A stretch of 31,054 nucleotides of DNA from NCBI RefSeq assembly GCF_004359215.1, contig NC_090615.1, positions 5,516,194 to 5,547,247 on the forward strand, given 5' to 3'. This DNA is from Bremia lactucae (Eukaryota > Oomycota > Peronosporomycetes > Peronosporales > Peronosporaceae). Both the position numbers and the translations under genes were made by a program. Shown piece after piece: positions 9,224 through 20,362 of the stretch. The notes under the pieces are model-generated. The model was not told the origin of the DNA. It searched no databases and worked only from the letters and a program-made list of their open reading frames with translations. Within the stretch, counting starts at the first letter, position 1, and each line of letters starts with the position of its first letter.

Positions 9224-11204
9224 CTGCGCGAACAAGCACGTGCGATTTATAAAGTTTGGCCACCAAAACTGCGGCTTTCAGAGTCGAAGTTTATTTTATG
9301 GATCGAGATGACCACTAAAGCAGTATCATGTGCCTCATTGAGGATTCGGTACTTAAGGTCACAATCGTGTGTAACTACGATGCGCGGAAATCCTCGGCAT
9401 CAGTCGAAAAGAACAAAATCCCCCTTTCGGTAGACTATCAATGTAAGCTTGCTCTCAATCGAGTCAACCATTAAATGTCCGAGTGTTGAAACTCCTTGTT
9501 GCCAAGAGATCACAACAACGCCACACACTGTTCATCCGTCACATATGTCGAACGAATTTGATCAGAGATCAGTAAAGTCTCGGTTGTCACATGAGCTAGC
9601 TCATAATCAGGCCGGTGGTATTACGCATCAGCCAGAGCATTTTGCTTTACCGGCTTATGTATTGCATAAAAAGTGTATTCGGCGAATAGAGAAATCCACC
9701 GAGCCACTCACTGGGAGGAATGAGGTGACTTAGTCGTGGTGCCTTTTTATAGACACATATTCTATCACGAAATGCGTAGAGCAAACTGGATGTACTCTGA
9801 TTGACAAGATCATACATCGTCGCAAGAAGTCCTTTGTCATGAACAGGATAATTTTTTTCTGCAGCATGAAGCTGTCTAGACTCGAACACAGTTACGCGTT
9901 CCCGTTCATCTTCATCTGTTTGTAACAGAGCACTACCGATGGCATACTCAGATTCGTCACGGATGGATTAGGGTTGGGCAGAGCCAATATCGGAACAAGG
10001 ATGAGTGCTTAAAAGGTTCACATTCGTTGCTTGTACAGCACCTATCTGTACTCATCTTAAGAAGATTAGATGATGGTCGAGTCATATCCGCGTTATTCTC
10101 ACTGTACTTGTGCAAGTAGTTGGCTTGGCCAAGCCACTTACGCAGGTCTTTTGAGTTTTTATCAATCGGTGATTCAACAATGGCTTTGACCTAGCAAGGT
10201 CAGCACTAAGGCTTCACGTCTCAATAAAGCATCCTAGAAAGAGAATATCGTCTGTATCGAAGATGTATTTCGAAGCGTTGGCGTACAACTTATTTGTGCG
10301 CATGCACTCGAGCACGGCTCGCGAATGGGCGATGTGGTTTCCCAGATCCAACCAACCCTGCTCTGCAAGACTATGAACAAAAAGTCATCAAAGTAAATCT
10401 GTGCATAATCTCGATGACGACGGAACAGTTGCATCACTAGAAGATAAAAAGTAGCGGGACATTGGAATCATCTTGTGGCATTACCAACCACTCTGTGAGC
10501 GGGATGTAACTAGCTCGCATAAGGAGCTGATAATACCTATCGATTAAATCAAACGTACTGTATATTGTACATCCTACCATGTTACGTCATTTCTAGGAAT
10601 GGGTGTCTGTGCTGGTATGATAGCAGCATTAAGTTTATTTCAAGTATGCAAAATGCGTTGTTAACCTTTTGTTTTTTTTACACTAAAGTCGGTGTCAAAT
10701 CGAGAGAATTACTTTCTTGTATCATTACAGCCTCGTGCTTAGCACGAAAGAAGTCGTTAATGACGTCACACTATTCGTTTGGTAAAGGCCACTCCAATAT
10801 TTGATTTCGAAAATCAAGTCAATTTCATGATGTACACCTCTATCAGAGGTAACACAGACGGTGAATTTTGGCACACTACGTCTTGATATTCATAACCTAA
10901 GGAAAAGAACGGATTCATGTGATCTTAAAGGTCGATGGTCCACTCTGCGCCTTAGTATCCTTAAGAACAGCTTCATCTAGCAGCGACGATGAGCTCAACT
11001 AAGTGTCTGGTCAGATGACCACTATTTTGGATACATAGCCGGCTTTCAAGGCCTGCCTAAACGCACCAGCAGATATTTCATCGACCATTAACAGAGCATT
11101 TAGCGAGGAGATAGCTCTAAGGCTAATTTTATTCTTAACGTTGCCAGTCTTACAATTAACAAATGTATAAAGCAGCTCACTATGATCACTGTGACATGAT
11201 CAGC
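9224..11204 (-). pseudogene. Degenerate Ty3/Gypsy pol (copy 2)
   Basis: Same sequence as 4510-6490. The YFDD motif is at 10384-10395, the RNase H start at about 9885-9825 and the integrase zinc-finger start at about 9245-9305. It has the same stops and frameshifts as copy 1, so it adds no independent information about the element. Confidence 0.75.
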
Positions 11205-11951
11205 GCGGCGCGTCGCGCCCCACCGTATCCGACATTGGTCCAGATTGTCTCGATGAAGAGACAATACACCTCTTTAAAGGCCGGGAACTTACTGCTCTTA
11301 AGTTTTACAGGTCTTAAGCCTTAGCTTGCTCTTGGCATGAGACGATATTAAACCAAATATCTGACTTAAACTCGTCATCCAGTGAACATAAACGTGTCAC
11401 TTCACGTGCATCTGGGAAATACACGCTTGATGAATCGGCCCTAGGTCCACAATGCTTTCAGAATTATGTACTTCGTTATCACAACGATTATCACTCAACA
11501 AAGTACTTGCCGTTTCACCAACAAACAATGAGACCCGCTCGCTAATAATGCTCTCAACGGAGCACGTGCCATTTCACTAACAAACAATGAGCCACGCTCA
11601 CTAATAATGCTCTCAACATTAAAGTTATTTAACTCAGACATTCTAATATCTTACACACTGACAGATTTTGTCGTTGGATCACGCAAATAACGCTTTTGCT
11701 ACATAGCGAATGTGGGTTGATAACTTTTCAACGCTTCGCTAGATACATTGCGCGTGGCGCCTACGCTCAACAACTTCCAGACAAGGCGCGGACGTATTAC
11801 CGTAGACAAAGTCGAAGGATGGTGAGAGGATGCTGCAAACATTTTCGACAAATAGTATGGCCTCCCAAAGCGTAAAACTTTGAACGGCACCAAAAGCGTC
11901 GCTTTAGAACTGGATGGACCTCTTCCTGTACCTGACAACAGTCAGTGATAT
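11205..11951. other. Transposon-derived region of unresolved origin (copy 2)
   Basis: Same sequence as 6491-7237, including the minus-strand frame at 11699-11938. The boundary between Gypsy and Copia remnants is not resolved. Confidence 0.3.
11508..11617 (+). repeat. 59-bp imperfect tandem duplication (copy 2)
   Basis: Same sequence as 6794-6903, in the second copy of the direct repeat. Confidence 0.75.
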
Positions 11952-14900
11952 GTGCGGGGTCTAGTATTCGAAAATATTGTTCACTATGCAGATCCGCATA
12001 TGCGAATGACGATGATGTCTAGAAAGGATTTGCATCGAACGGATCACTTGCGTCAAGCAGAAGAGCTAACACAATTTGCTCCGTCTTCCGAGGTCGGTAT
12101 CTCGACAAGATATTTCGGTCGTGATGTGGTGACCAACGTTCTGCAGCATCCAAACCCACGGTCAAGATGGACTGACGCAATGATGATGACGAAAAACGTA
12201 CACGTGCGTGTTTCAAGTGCGGTGAAGTCGGAAATATTAAGGCAAAGTGTCCTTAGACAAAGAGCAAGAGCGAAAGCTCTGAATTCGTGTTCACAGTCGA
12301 AACCATTGCAGGGGTTGCAATCGGATTTGTGAATTGTAGACAGCGGATTTAGTCGACACCTTGTCAATGACTTCAGTCTATTAAGTGATGTGACGAACTG
12401 TCACAACGAATGCTTGACGGCTGCCACTGATGGGGTACTGCGGATAACCAAACAAGGCAGTCTCGAATTCAAGGTGGTTGCTCTCGGGGTTGAAAACACC
12501 ATCAAGCTGCTCGAGGAGCAAAGAGGCAACTTCACTACGGTCTTTACCAATTACGGCGATGGTTGTTGCACCTGAATATGAGTCCAATTTGGATGTTCAG
12601 TGTAAAAGTTTGATGTACTTCCATCGTCGTCTTGGCCATCTACATTTTGATACAATTATCAAGATGGCCATGGACCCGGCATCAAGCATCAGTTTGACTA
12701 ATCAAAAGCGTAAGACTTACCTCGCCTGTGCTCAGAGGAAGCAGCAAAGATGGGTGCAGTCTTAAAGGGATACTGGCACCAACTCACCTATCGATGTGGT
12801 GGGTGGCGTAATTTGCTTTAACCTTAAAGGTCCGATGACGCCAAGGGATCGTTTGGGCAATCGGTTAATCGACCATCGTTCCAACTATTGCCGTGTTTTC
12901 CCGGCACCTACATAAAACTGCTGTTTTTATCATCAATTTCGCATATGCACTATACATGTCGACTCCAAGAACAAATCGCTTCGCGTGTGTGGCAAGTCTG
13001 CGATTATCCTTGGACGAGATTTGACGATGAAGGAAAACAAGGTGTATATTATGAAGGACAAGGTCGTTCAAGTCACGAACCATGTCTTCAATATCGAGGC
13101 ACTACCAAGTAATCAGATCGATTTATTTGATGACGGGATGGACCATCAGGAGGAGTTGAGTAGCGCAACTCAAGTCATGATCGGACCAAATTCAAGCGGC
13201 AAAAAACGTGCAACAAAGGGACTCCGTTGCCGCTTGTCGTGGATCAGTTAACGCCATGAAACAAGATCGATGTAGCAAGAAGAAGATCACGTTGGCAAAG
13301 GTTAGACAAGATGTGGCAAACGCAGTCATGGTGCAAGATTCAAGATACTGTGGAGAAGCTATAAAGAGTGAACAGTGTGACGAATGGAAGATCGCCATGA
13401 CTGGAGAGCTGGATGCTTTAAAGTCAAATGACGTATGGACAATTGGGATACCACCAAAGGATGCGCATGTTTTGCACAACATGTGGGTGTACAAGACTAC
13501 GACAGACGCGAATTGAGATATCGATTGGTACAAGGCTTGTTTGGTAGTGAGCAGAAATGAACCAGTATTTGGAGTCGAATTTACACTTACATACGCTGCA
13601 GTGATGGATTTAAGTACGGTCAAGATGATACTAGTGCTCTCAAGGAAATTAAAAGTACCGTCACGTCATGGCGATATTCTTAACGCTTACGTTAAAGCTG
13701 AGGAGAAGGAGCACCTGGACATATTCATGAAGGTGCTTAAGAAAATGAAAGACGATTAGCTAAAGGCTTTCGGTGTGACGAGCCAAGCTCAACTGGCGCT
13801 GATGTTGAAGAAGTCGTTATACGGACTAAAGCAAGCGGGATATTCAACATTGCATCACTGACATGTGCCTATATTACAAGTACGATGCTGGCATATGTAC
13901 AGTGGTGGGCGTTTATGTGGATGATTGGCTTTGAACCGGGACCAAGCAAATTGCAATGAGGACACTATCGATCAAGGACGTTGGAATCGTGAACAAGATT
14001 TTGGGACTACGCATTATGCTAAACGACTCCGATGGATATGTGCTCGACCAATACGGGAGTATTAACTCAGAACTCAAGGAGTTCGGGTTGGAAACAGCAA
14101 ATGGAGTGCGTAGACCCATTGGAGACGCATGCAATAATGAAGATGAAGACAACTCGGAGTTCCTGCCAGCCGCAAGTGGAATGAAAGAACTACGTGTCAA
14201 ACTTTTCAGTCACTGGCTGGAAGTTTACTATGGATCGTAAGATGTACGTGTCCGGATATTTGTTTCGCGGTCCACAAGGCGACACGACGTACTCACAAGC
14301 CAACATTGAAAGATTGGAAGCTGGCCAAGAGGATTGGGAGATATCTGAAAAAGACCAAGGATTTAAGGCTACATCTAAACTGCAAGGGCCCGACGCCGGA
14401 TCCCGTTTGTCTGAAAGGCTGGAGCGACGCAGATTTCGCTGCTGACAAGACTGATCATAAGTCTGTGTCGGATTGTGTACGAACTATGGATGGTGCTGTT
14501 GTGATGTGGTTGTGCAAGAAGCAATCAGGTGTTTCGCTAAGCACGATGGAAGCGAAATTCATCTCGGCGTCGCAGGCGAAGCGTGAACTGCATGCTTGAA
14601 GAAATTGTTAGGCGAGCTGAAGATTTCAGTGCGCACACCCATGTCGATGTGGGTGGATGACCAAGCAGCAATCAAGCAACTCAAACTGGAGAAGAGCACG
14701 TCGACAGTAAAGCATGTAGACATACGTTTCAAGTTCATTTGTTATCACGTGAAAGAAGGAGATATTAAACCAAGATTCTTGAAGTCTAAAGATATGATAG
14801 CAGACATCTTAATCAAGGCACTGCCGGCTCCAAGATTGGAAGAGCTGTGCGTGCTATTCAGGTTGAAGGGCAAGAATGATGGCGTGTTAGCGAATATCGG

Positions 14901-15072
14901 TTTTTACAGGTCTTGGTGACGTTGAGGTTCAAATACAAGACCTGTAAGAGTAAAGAGCGACGACATCTGATTAGCCGGACTGATGACATGTAGGACAAGG
15001 ACTGCCGGACGATCACGACATGGTATAGTTGCAGTAACGCTCAGTTTGCATGTTGTAATCAATGAAGAGGGA
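11952..15072 (+). pseudogene. Degenerate Ty1/Copia gag-pol with RT and RNase H
   Basis: Gag knuckle 12209-12250 (His to Asn), GAG-pre-integrase at about 12610-12760 and the integrase start at about 12790 (catalytic Asp to Asn at 12820-12822) are as in the first copy. RT follows: SEQCDEWKIAMTGELDALKS (about 13365-13430), MWVYKTTTDA, then one frame with stops at about 13514 and 13757. SLYGLKQAG lies at about 13813-13840; after a frameshift and deletion comes the catalytic YVDD at 13914-13925, then SIKDVGIVNKILGLRIMLND. RNase H follows (GWSDADFAADKTDHKS at about 14420, LSTMEAKFISASQA at about 14540, WVDDQAAIKQL at about 14650, KHVDIRFKFICYHV at about 14715), split by a stop near 14597. It ends with DMIADILIKALPAPRLEEL. 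The element is inactive. Confidence 0.85.
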
Positions 15073-15074
15073 GA
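15062..15074 (+). other. Probable Copia polypurine tract
   Basis: ATGAAGAGGGAGA lies about 140 bp after the RNase H reading frame ends (14917-14919) and immediately before TTAACAC. This is the expected place for the plus-strand primer site next to a Copia 3' LTR. The canonical TG start of the LTR is not intact, so the exact boundary is uncertain. Confidence 0.5.
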
Positions 15075-15109
15075 TTAACACAAAACATATTTTTCACTTT
15101 TACTTCTAA
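15075..15109 (+). repeat. Possible start of Copia 3' LTR, interrupted
   Basis: The sequence after the polypurine tract runs 35 bp (starting TTAACACAAAAC) and is then interrupted by the Gypsy insertion. Its continuation would be from 23218 onward. No 5' LTR is in the window for comparison, so this rests on position only. Confidence 0.35.
15105..15109 (+). repeat. Target site duplication TCTAA (left)
   Basis: The 5 bases before the Gypsy LTR (TCTAA) match exactly the 5 bases after the other LTR (23213-23217). Five-bp duplications are usual for Gypsy integration. Confidence 0.85.
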
Positions 15110-15642
15110 TGTAGGCGGGCACGTCGTAATGCGGCCACGCTCAACTTAGACACACACCCTAACACAGCGAGGAAGCGGTTCAACCTGCTTCTCTTGCGTG
15201 CAGTGAGGTAGTTGTGGTGGGCGCGTTAGCAACCTCACCCAACACACTAAGTACTCTGGTTACGTATCGTCACGGGAGCGGTAATCCGGCTCCTCGTGCG
15301 CACTAACCAAGTAGGAAGTAGTTTTCAGACTGATTTATGTTTAATCGTATTGAATATAAATACCCATTTTTACCAGTTAAAAAGTCATCACTATAGATAA
15401 CACTTAATATGTATTGCGAGCGTATCTTTCTAGATACCTCGCGTAACGGATGACGCAAGCCGTCATCCCTCCTATTGTGAATGCACCCATGTGCCTCACA
15501 TACACAAGGGTTGGTCACAAATGTGCACCACACCCGAGTGCTGGGTCTAATTACTTTAATTTAGTAATTTACTATCCCCTTGAGAACACCAAGTATACTT
15601 AATGGGGACTGTGCAACATTAAGGCAACTTTAGCTTGTTACA
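15110..15642 (-). repeat. 3' LTR of nested Gypsy element (copy C)
   Basis: 533 bp. On the minus strand it starts TGTAACAAGC at 15642 and ends GCCCGCCTACA at 15110, giving the TG...CA termini. It is preceded on that strand by the polypurine tract. It has a single TGACG...CGTCA palindrome where copy D has two. Confidence 0.92.
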
Positions 15643-15660
15643 CCATCCCCCCTTTAAGAA
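15643..15660 (-). other. Polypurine tract of nested Gypsy element
   Basis: The minus strand reads TTCTTAAAGGGGGGATGG and abuts the 3' LTR. It is the plus-strand primer site for reverse transcription and fixes the element's orientation. Confidence 0.8.
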
Positions 15661-15773
15661 CGAATTTACATTTTTAAATTCGTCAAAGAGGAGAGAGGAA
15701 CTGCGAGCAGCTTTACGCGCCGCTAATTCACTCAATCAATCTAGCGCACGTGTTTCCATACACGGCGCCCAAG

Positions 15774-17271
15774 ATGCCACCTAAAAGGGGCCACGTTGGT
15801 GGATCGTCTGCGAAGACGCCCACTCAACCTCACACTAAGCGCACGCGCCGCATTAATTCGCCGGCCGCGTCTAATGTCCTAGTCAAAACGCCGACAGCCA
15901 CTGCTGCTGTCGTGTTAATAGGGCTAAAGGATCCATCCCATTTTAACAGTGAGGATGTTGATCCGTCGCTCATTGTCGACAACAATGAGTCGACACCGTT
16001 GCCGTCACCTCATAGTAGTGATGCGGACAACGAGCTCATGAGGAAGGATGATGGCGCACTATTGCCCATCCAAACTTCTCTCCTGGCTCACAACATGGAG
16101 ACAGCATCATTTACGAATGCTGTCTCGTCGTCTGCGCTGGAAAGCGCAGCGACAGGTAATGAGGGCGCTGCCCATAAAGGCGCAGCCGCTTCTCCGTTGG
16201 GTATAACCGCAACGCCTAATGCTCAGACCATAATCCATAACGGTTCTGACATAGAGGATTCGGAGCCTAAAGCTCCGCCGACGACACGTAAACGTGCTCA
16301 GTCGGTGTCACAAGCCAGTCGTTTAGAACGTGGCTATGTGACGGGTGGCATTCCAAAGATGCTCCTCCATCAAAATGGCCTCGTTTAAACGGGCCAAGAG
16401 CGTCGCTCCTTGAGCGCGCTCTTGTAGACGCACATAACTATAATGGCGTCTTTAAATAATGGAGGGCTCAGAGAAAATCGCTTGGGCGTATTTCTCCGAT
16501 CCCGGTCGTGTTGCGCTCAAATGAAACGCTCGACCAATACGAGGCGGGATTCCTGCGCCGCACTCATCCGCATTCCGATGCGTTAAAACAGCGGTCGCAG
16601 CGAATTGATTTCGCCCGCTTGCGTGTGAAAGAAATCATGGGCGGTACTGTAAATCTTTTTTCTCACTACGCTGCTTCAGCTAGTCCATTTGAGACTAGCG
16701 AAGTGGCCTCAGCTGGTGCTCCTTTTCATAGGCAGCCACCAAGCCAGGCACATCAATACGTAGGGTATCGATCAGGTCCCAATAGTCAAAACGCTTTGGG
16801 TAAATTTTCCATTGACGAGGATCTGAAACACTTGTCTCACAAAGCGGTGGGCAAGCAACCTTCCAACAAGGAATCGTTGATTCCCACCCGCATCCATCAG
16901 TGCAGGTGGCGCCCGATAGGAGTGGCGATCTCGCCCACCTACTCGCGGCTGCCTTGCCTTCGTCTGTTCAGTCGCATGCGTTAAACGCTGCTGATTGACG
17001 TATTGCGGATCTCGAGGGTCAAGTATCACGACTGACCTCGGACCTCGTTGATGTCCGAGCGAAGGCTCGTCAGGGTTATGAACGCCTGAAGACTCGCTTG
17101 GACCTCTTTGAAATGATAATGCTGAGGGATCCGCGTTACTCGCGTGAAGTTTCTCGCTCTACAAGTCCTGTTCGTGGTGGGAGGCATCAGTCTGATAGCT
17201 TTTTGCCTTCACCGTCCCCCTCACCCGAACGACGCTCGACCCACAGTCGGCGTCACCATCGGTCTCCTTAG
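15774..17271 (+). pseudogene. Antisense extra ORF of Gypsy element (copy 1)
   Basis: Lies between the 3' LTR and the integrase end, on the strand opposite to gag-pol. It starts at ATG 15774 (MPPKRGHVGGSSAKTP), 132 bp inside the LTR. The first frame runs to 16388. After an indel the homology continues as AWAYFSDPGRVAL (about 16475), SNETLDQYEAGFLRR (about 16510) and KQPSNKESLIPTRIHQC (to about 16900). The last part (about 17008-17271) reads ADLEGQVSRLTSDLVDVRAK, a probable coiled coil, and ends in a Ser/Pro/Arg-rich tail (PSPSPSPERRSTHSRR) with TAG at 17269-17271. It overlaps the integrase stop region (17221) by about 51 bp. The N-terminal part is basic, then Ser/Ala-rich and acidic. I recognise no domain. 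Frame breaks could be decay or unrecognised introns. Confidence 0.6.
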
Positions 17272-17523
17272 ACGGATGGGGTATGTGACCTCATTTGGGT
17301 CTACATACCGTTTCAGACGACCCACGTAAAATACGGGGTGCGTCTTCATATACGGGGGAAGGGTGAGCCTATAATTTAGGTCTCCAACCTCTTCTACCAC
17401 CGTAAAGGGCCCAATGAAACGCGGCAACAACTTCGTAGTACCTCCAGGTAGTACAGAAATTGCATTTTTAGGTAGGGTAGCAGTACTTAATAGTACTTTT
17501 TCACCCACTCTAAAGCGTTCATT
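15873..17523 (+). repeat. 1651-bp duplicated segment, left copy
   Basis: Aligns without visible length change to 18175-19825 (offset 2302), with roughly 1 percent or slightly more substitutions, for example ACGCAAAATAAGG versus ACGTAAAATACGG near 17330. It ends exactly where the N gap begins. Confidence 0.9.
17221..17523 (-). pseudogene. Gypsy integrase C-terminal part (copy 1), cut by gap
   Basis: The minus strand reads from the gap edge: GEKVLLSTATLPKNAISVLP, then GPFTVVEEVGDLNYRLTLPP and LKRYVDPNEVTYP, ending at the stop at 17221. This is the small beta-barrel-like C-terminal domain of Gypsy integrases, which contacts DNA. It is open in this copy, but its upstream part is lost in the gap. 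It parallels 19523-19825. Confidence 0.75.
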
Positions 17524-18174
17524 NNNNNNNNNNNNNNNNNNNNNNNNNNNNNNNNNNNNNNNNNNNNNNNNNNNNNNNNNNNNNNNNNNNNNNNNNNNNN
17601 NNNNNNNNNNNNNNNNNNNNNNNNNNNNNNNNNNNNNNNNNNNNNNNNNNNNNNNNNNNNNNNNNNNNNNNNNNNNNNNNNNNNNNNNNNNNNNNNNNNN
17701 NNNNNNNNNNNNNNNNNNNNNNNNNNNNNNNNNNNNNNNNNNNNNNNNNNNNNNNNNNNNNNNNNNNNNNNNNNNNNNNNNNNNNNNNNNNNNNNNNNNN
17801 NNNNNNNNNNNNNNNNNNNNNNNNNNNNNNNNNNNNNNNNNNNNNNNNNNNNNNNNNNNNNNNNNNNNNNNNNNNNNNNNNNNNNNNNNNNNNNNNNNNN
17901 NNNNNNNNNNNNNNNNNNNNNNNNNNNNNNNNNNNNNNNNNNNNNNNNNNNNNNNNNNNNNNNNNNNNNNNNNNNNNNNNNNNNNNNNNNNNNNNNNNNN
18001 NNNNNNNNNNNNNNNNNNNNNNNNNNNNNNNNNNNNNNNNNNNNNNNNNNNNNNNNNNNNNNNNNNNNNNNNNNNNNNNNNNNNNNNNNNNNNNNNNNNN
18101 NNNNNNNNNNNNNNNNNNNNNNNNNNNNNNNNNNNNNNNNNNNNNNNNNNNNNNNNNNNNNNNNNNNNNNNNNN
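17524..18174. other. Assembly gap of 651 N
   Basis: Unknown sequence. It is flanked on both sides by the two copies of the same 1651-bp segment, the left one ending and the right one starting exactly at the gap edges. Long frames reported across it are artefacts. Confidence 0.99.
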
Positions 18175-19573
18175 AATGCCTTAGTCGGAACGCAGACAGC
18201 CACTGCGGCTGTCGCGTTAACAGGGCTAAAGGATCCATCCCACTTTAACAGTGAGGATGTTGATCCGTCGCTCATTGTCGACTACAATGAGTCGACACCG
18301 TTGCCGTCACCTCATAGTAGTGATGCGGACAACGAGCTCATGAGGAAGGATGATGGCGCATTATTGCCCATCCAAACTTCTCTCATGGCTCACAACATGG
18401 AGACAGCATCATTTACGAATGCTGTCTCGTCGTCTGCGCTGGAAAGCGCAGCGACAGGTAATGAGGGCGCTGCCCATAAAGGCGCAGCCGCTTCTCCGTT
18501 GGTTATAATTACAACGCCTTATGCTCAGACCATAATCCATAACCGTTCTGACATAGAGGATTCGGAGCCTAAAGCTCCGCCGACGACACGTAAACGTGCT
18601 CAGTCGGTGTCACAAGCCAGTCGTTTAGAACGTGGCTATGTGACGGGTGGCATTCCAAAGATGCTCCTCCATCAAAATGGCCTCGTTTAAACGGGCCAAG
18701 AGCGTCGCTCCTTGAGCGCGCTCTTGTAGACGCACATAACTATAATGGCGTCTTTAAATAATGGAGGGCTCAGAGAAAATCGCTTGGGCGTATTTCTCCG
18801 ATCCCGGTCGTGTTGCGCTCAAATGAAACGCTCGACCAATACGAGGCGGGATTCCTGCGCCGCACTCATCCGCATTCCGATGCGTTAAAACAGCGGTCGC
18901 AGCGAATTGATTTCGCCCGCTTGCGTGTGAAAGAAATCATGGGCGGTACTGTAAATCTTTTTTCTCACTACGCTGCTTCAGCTAGTCCATTTGAGACTAG
19001 CGAAGTGGCCTCAGCTGGTGCTCCTTTTCATAGGCAGCCACCAAGCCAGGCACATCAATACGTAGGGTATCGATCAGGTCCCAATAGTCAAAACGCTTTG
19101 GGTAAATTTTCCATTGACGAGGATCTGAAACACTTGTCTCACAAAGCGGTGGGCAAGCAACCTTCCAACAAGGAATCGTTGATTCCCACCCGCATCCATC
19201 AGTGCAGGTGGCGCCCGATAGGAGTGGCGATCTCGCCCACCTACTCGCGGCTGCCTTGCCTTCGTCTGTTCAGTCGCATGCGTTAAACGCTGCTGATTGA
19301 CGTATTGCGGATCTCGAGGGTCAAGTATCACGACTGACCTCGGACCTCGTTGATGTCCGAGCGAAGGCTCGTCAGGGTTATGAACGCCTGAAGACTCGCT
19401 TGGACCTCTTTGAAATGATAATGCTGAGGGATCCGCGTTACTCGCGTGAAGTTTCTCGCTCTACAAGTCCTGTTCGTGGTGGGAGGCATCAGTCTGATAG
19501 CTTTTTGCCTTCACCGTCCCCCTCACCCGAACGACGCTCGACCCACAGTCGGCGTCACCATCGGTCTCCTTAG
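18175..19573 (+). pseudogene. Antisense extra ORF of Gypsy element (copy 2), 5' end in gap
   Basis: Same as 15774-17271 but lacking the first roughly 33 codons, which would fall in the N gap. It reads LVGTQTATAAVALTGLKDPS onward, shares the same frame breaks, and ends at TAG 19571-19573 after the coiled-coil and Ser/Arg-rich tail. Differences from copy 1 include VIITTPYAQT versus GITATPNAQT and HNRSD versus HNGSD. The shared frame breaks mean both copies descend from one already broken version, or are two assemblies or haplotypes of one locus. Confidence 0.6.
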
Positions 19574-19825
19574 ACGGATGGGGTATGTGACCTCATTTGG
19601 GTCTACATACCGTTTCAGAGGACCCACGCAAAATAAGGGGTGCGTCTTCATATACGGGGGAAGGGTGAGCCTATAATTTAGGTCTCCAACCTCTTCTACC
19701 ACCGTAAAGGGCCCAATGAAACGCGGCAACAACTTCGTAGTACCTCCAGGTAGTACAGAAATTGCATTTTTAGGTAGGGTAGCAGTATGTAATAGTACTT
19801 TTTCACCCACTCTAAAGCGTTCATT
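18175..19825 (+). repeat. 1651-bp duplicated segment, right copy
   Basis: Partner of 15873-17523. Its left edge is the gap; its right edge continues smoothly into the rest of integrase. Confidence 0.9.
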
Positions 19826-20362
19826 GTTTTTGCGACCATTTCGGTCCGCATATTCTTTTTGCTTGTCCTGTGCGCTTGCCATTGCGTCACGGACTTTACG
19901 TGTGATGGCTAATCGCTCATCCACAAATTGTTGAGCTTCGCTCACGCTTTAAGCATCAAACTCGCCTATGATACCGCTAAGTGGTCGGTCATAAGGCGTA
20001 GTTTTATTGGCCACTGCTAAACTGGCAGGGTCACTAGGGCAAGTTTTAGTCTTTGAGATGATACCCTCATGGGTCATCGTCATATTGACTAGACTATGTC
20101 CCTCTTTCGCACCGAGCATAGTGAGGGGCCCTCCCCCACTAAGACTCGGGCTGCGCACAAACGAGACTGGCGTCCGAGGATGGCGCAGTCCGTTAATATA
20201 AAAAAGTGTCTCACCCGTACTAGCGTGGACACTGTTATTTATAGCGAACTCGACAAAGGGCAATTGCTTGCTCCACTGTTTGGGAGTTGCTATAGTGCGC
20301 AAGACATCCGCCACGACCCGATTGGCACGTTCTGTTTGGCCATTGGTCTAGATATGATTTGC
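19523..20362 (-). pseudogene. Gypsy integrase, end of core and C-terminal domain
   Basis: On the minus strand it begins at the deletion junction (about 20362) with NGQTERANRVVADVLRTIA, the conserved end of the retroviral-type integrase core, preceded by an in-frame TAG where Gln is usual. It continues LPFVEFAINNSVHASTGETL, has an in-frame TAA after GEFDA (about 19949), then EAQQFVDERLAITRKVRDAM and the C-terminal barrel (GPFTVVEEVGDLNYRL), ending at 19523. The zinc finger and catalytic Asp residues of the core are missing. Its 3' end overlaps the antisense ORF. Confidence 0.8.

Larger units (their letters stand above)
8560..13272 (+). repeat. 4.71-kb direct repeat, copy 2
   Basis: Partner of 3846-8558. 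Unlike copy 1, its right end continues without a break into the rest of the Copia element. Its left end begins inside the 11-bp tandem repeat. Confidence 0.93.

Noticed and set aside
13192..13623. 143-codon minus-strand frame over the Copia RT
   Set aside because: It is antisense to sequence clearly recognisable as Copia integrase end and RT on the plus strand.
17414..18275. Frames of 239-262 codons crossing the gap region on both strands
   Set aside because: They consist almost entirely of undetermined residues from the 651 Ns and are not evidence of genes.
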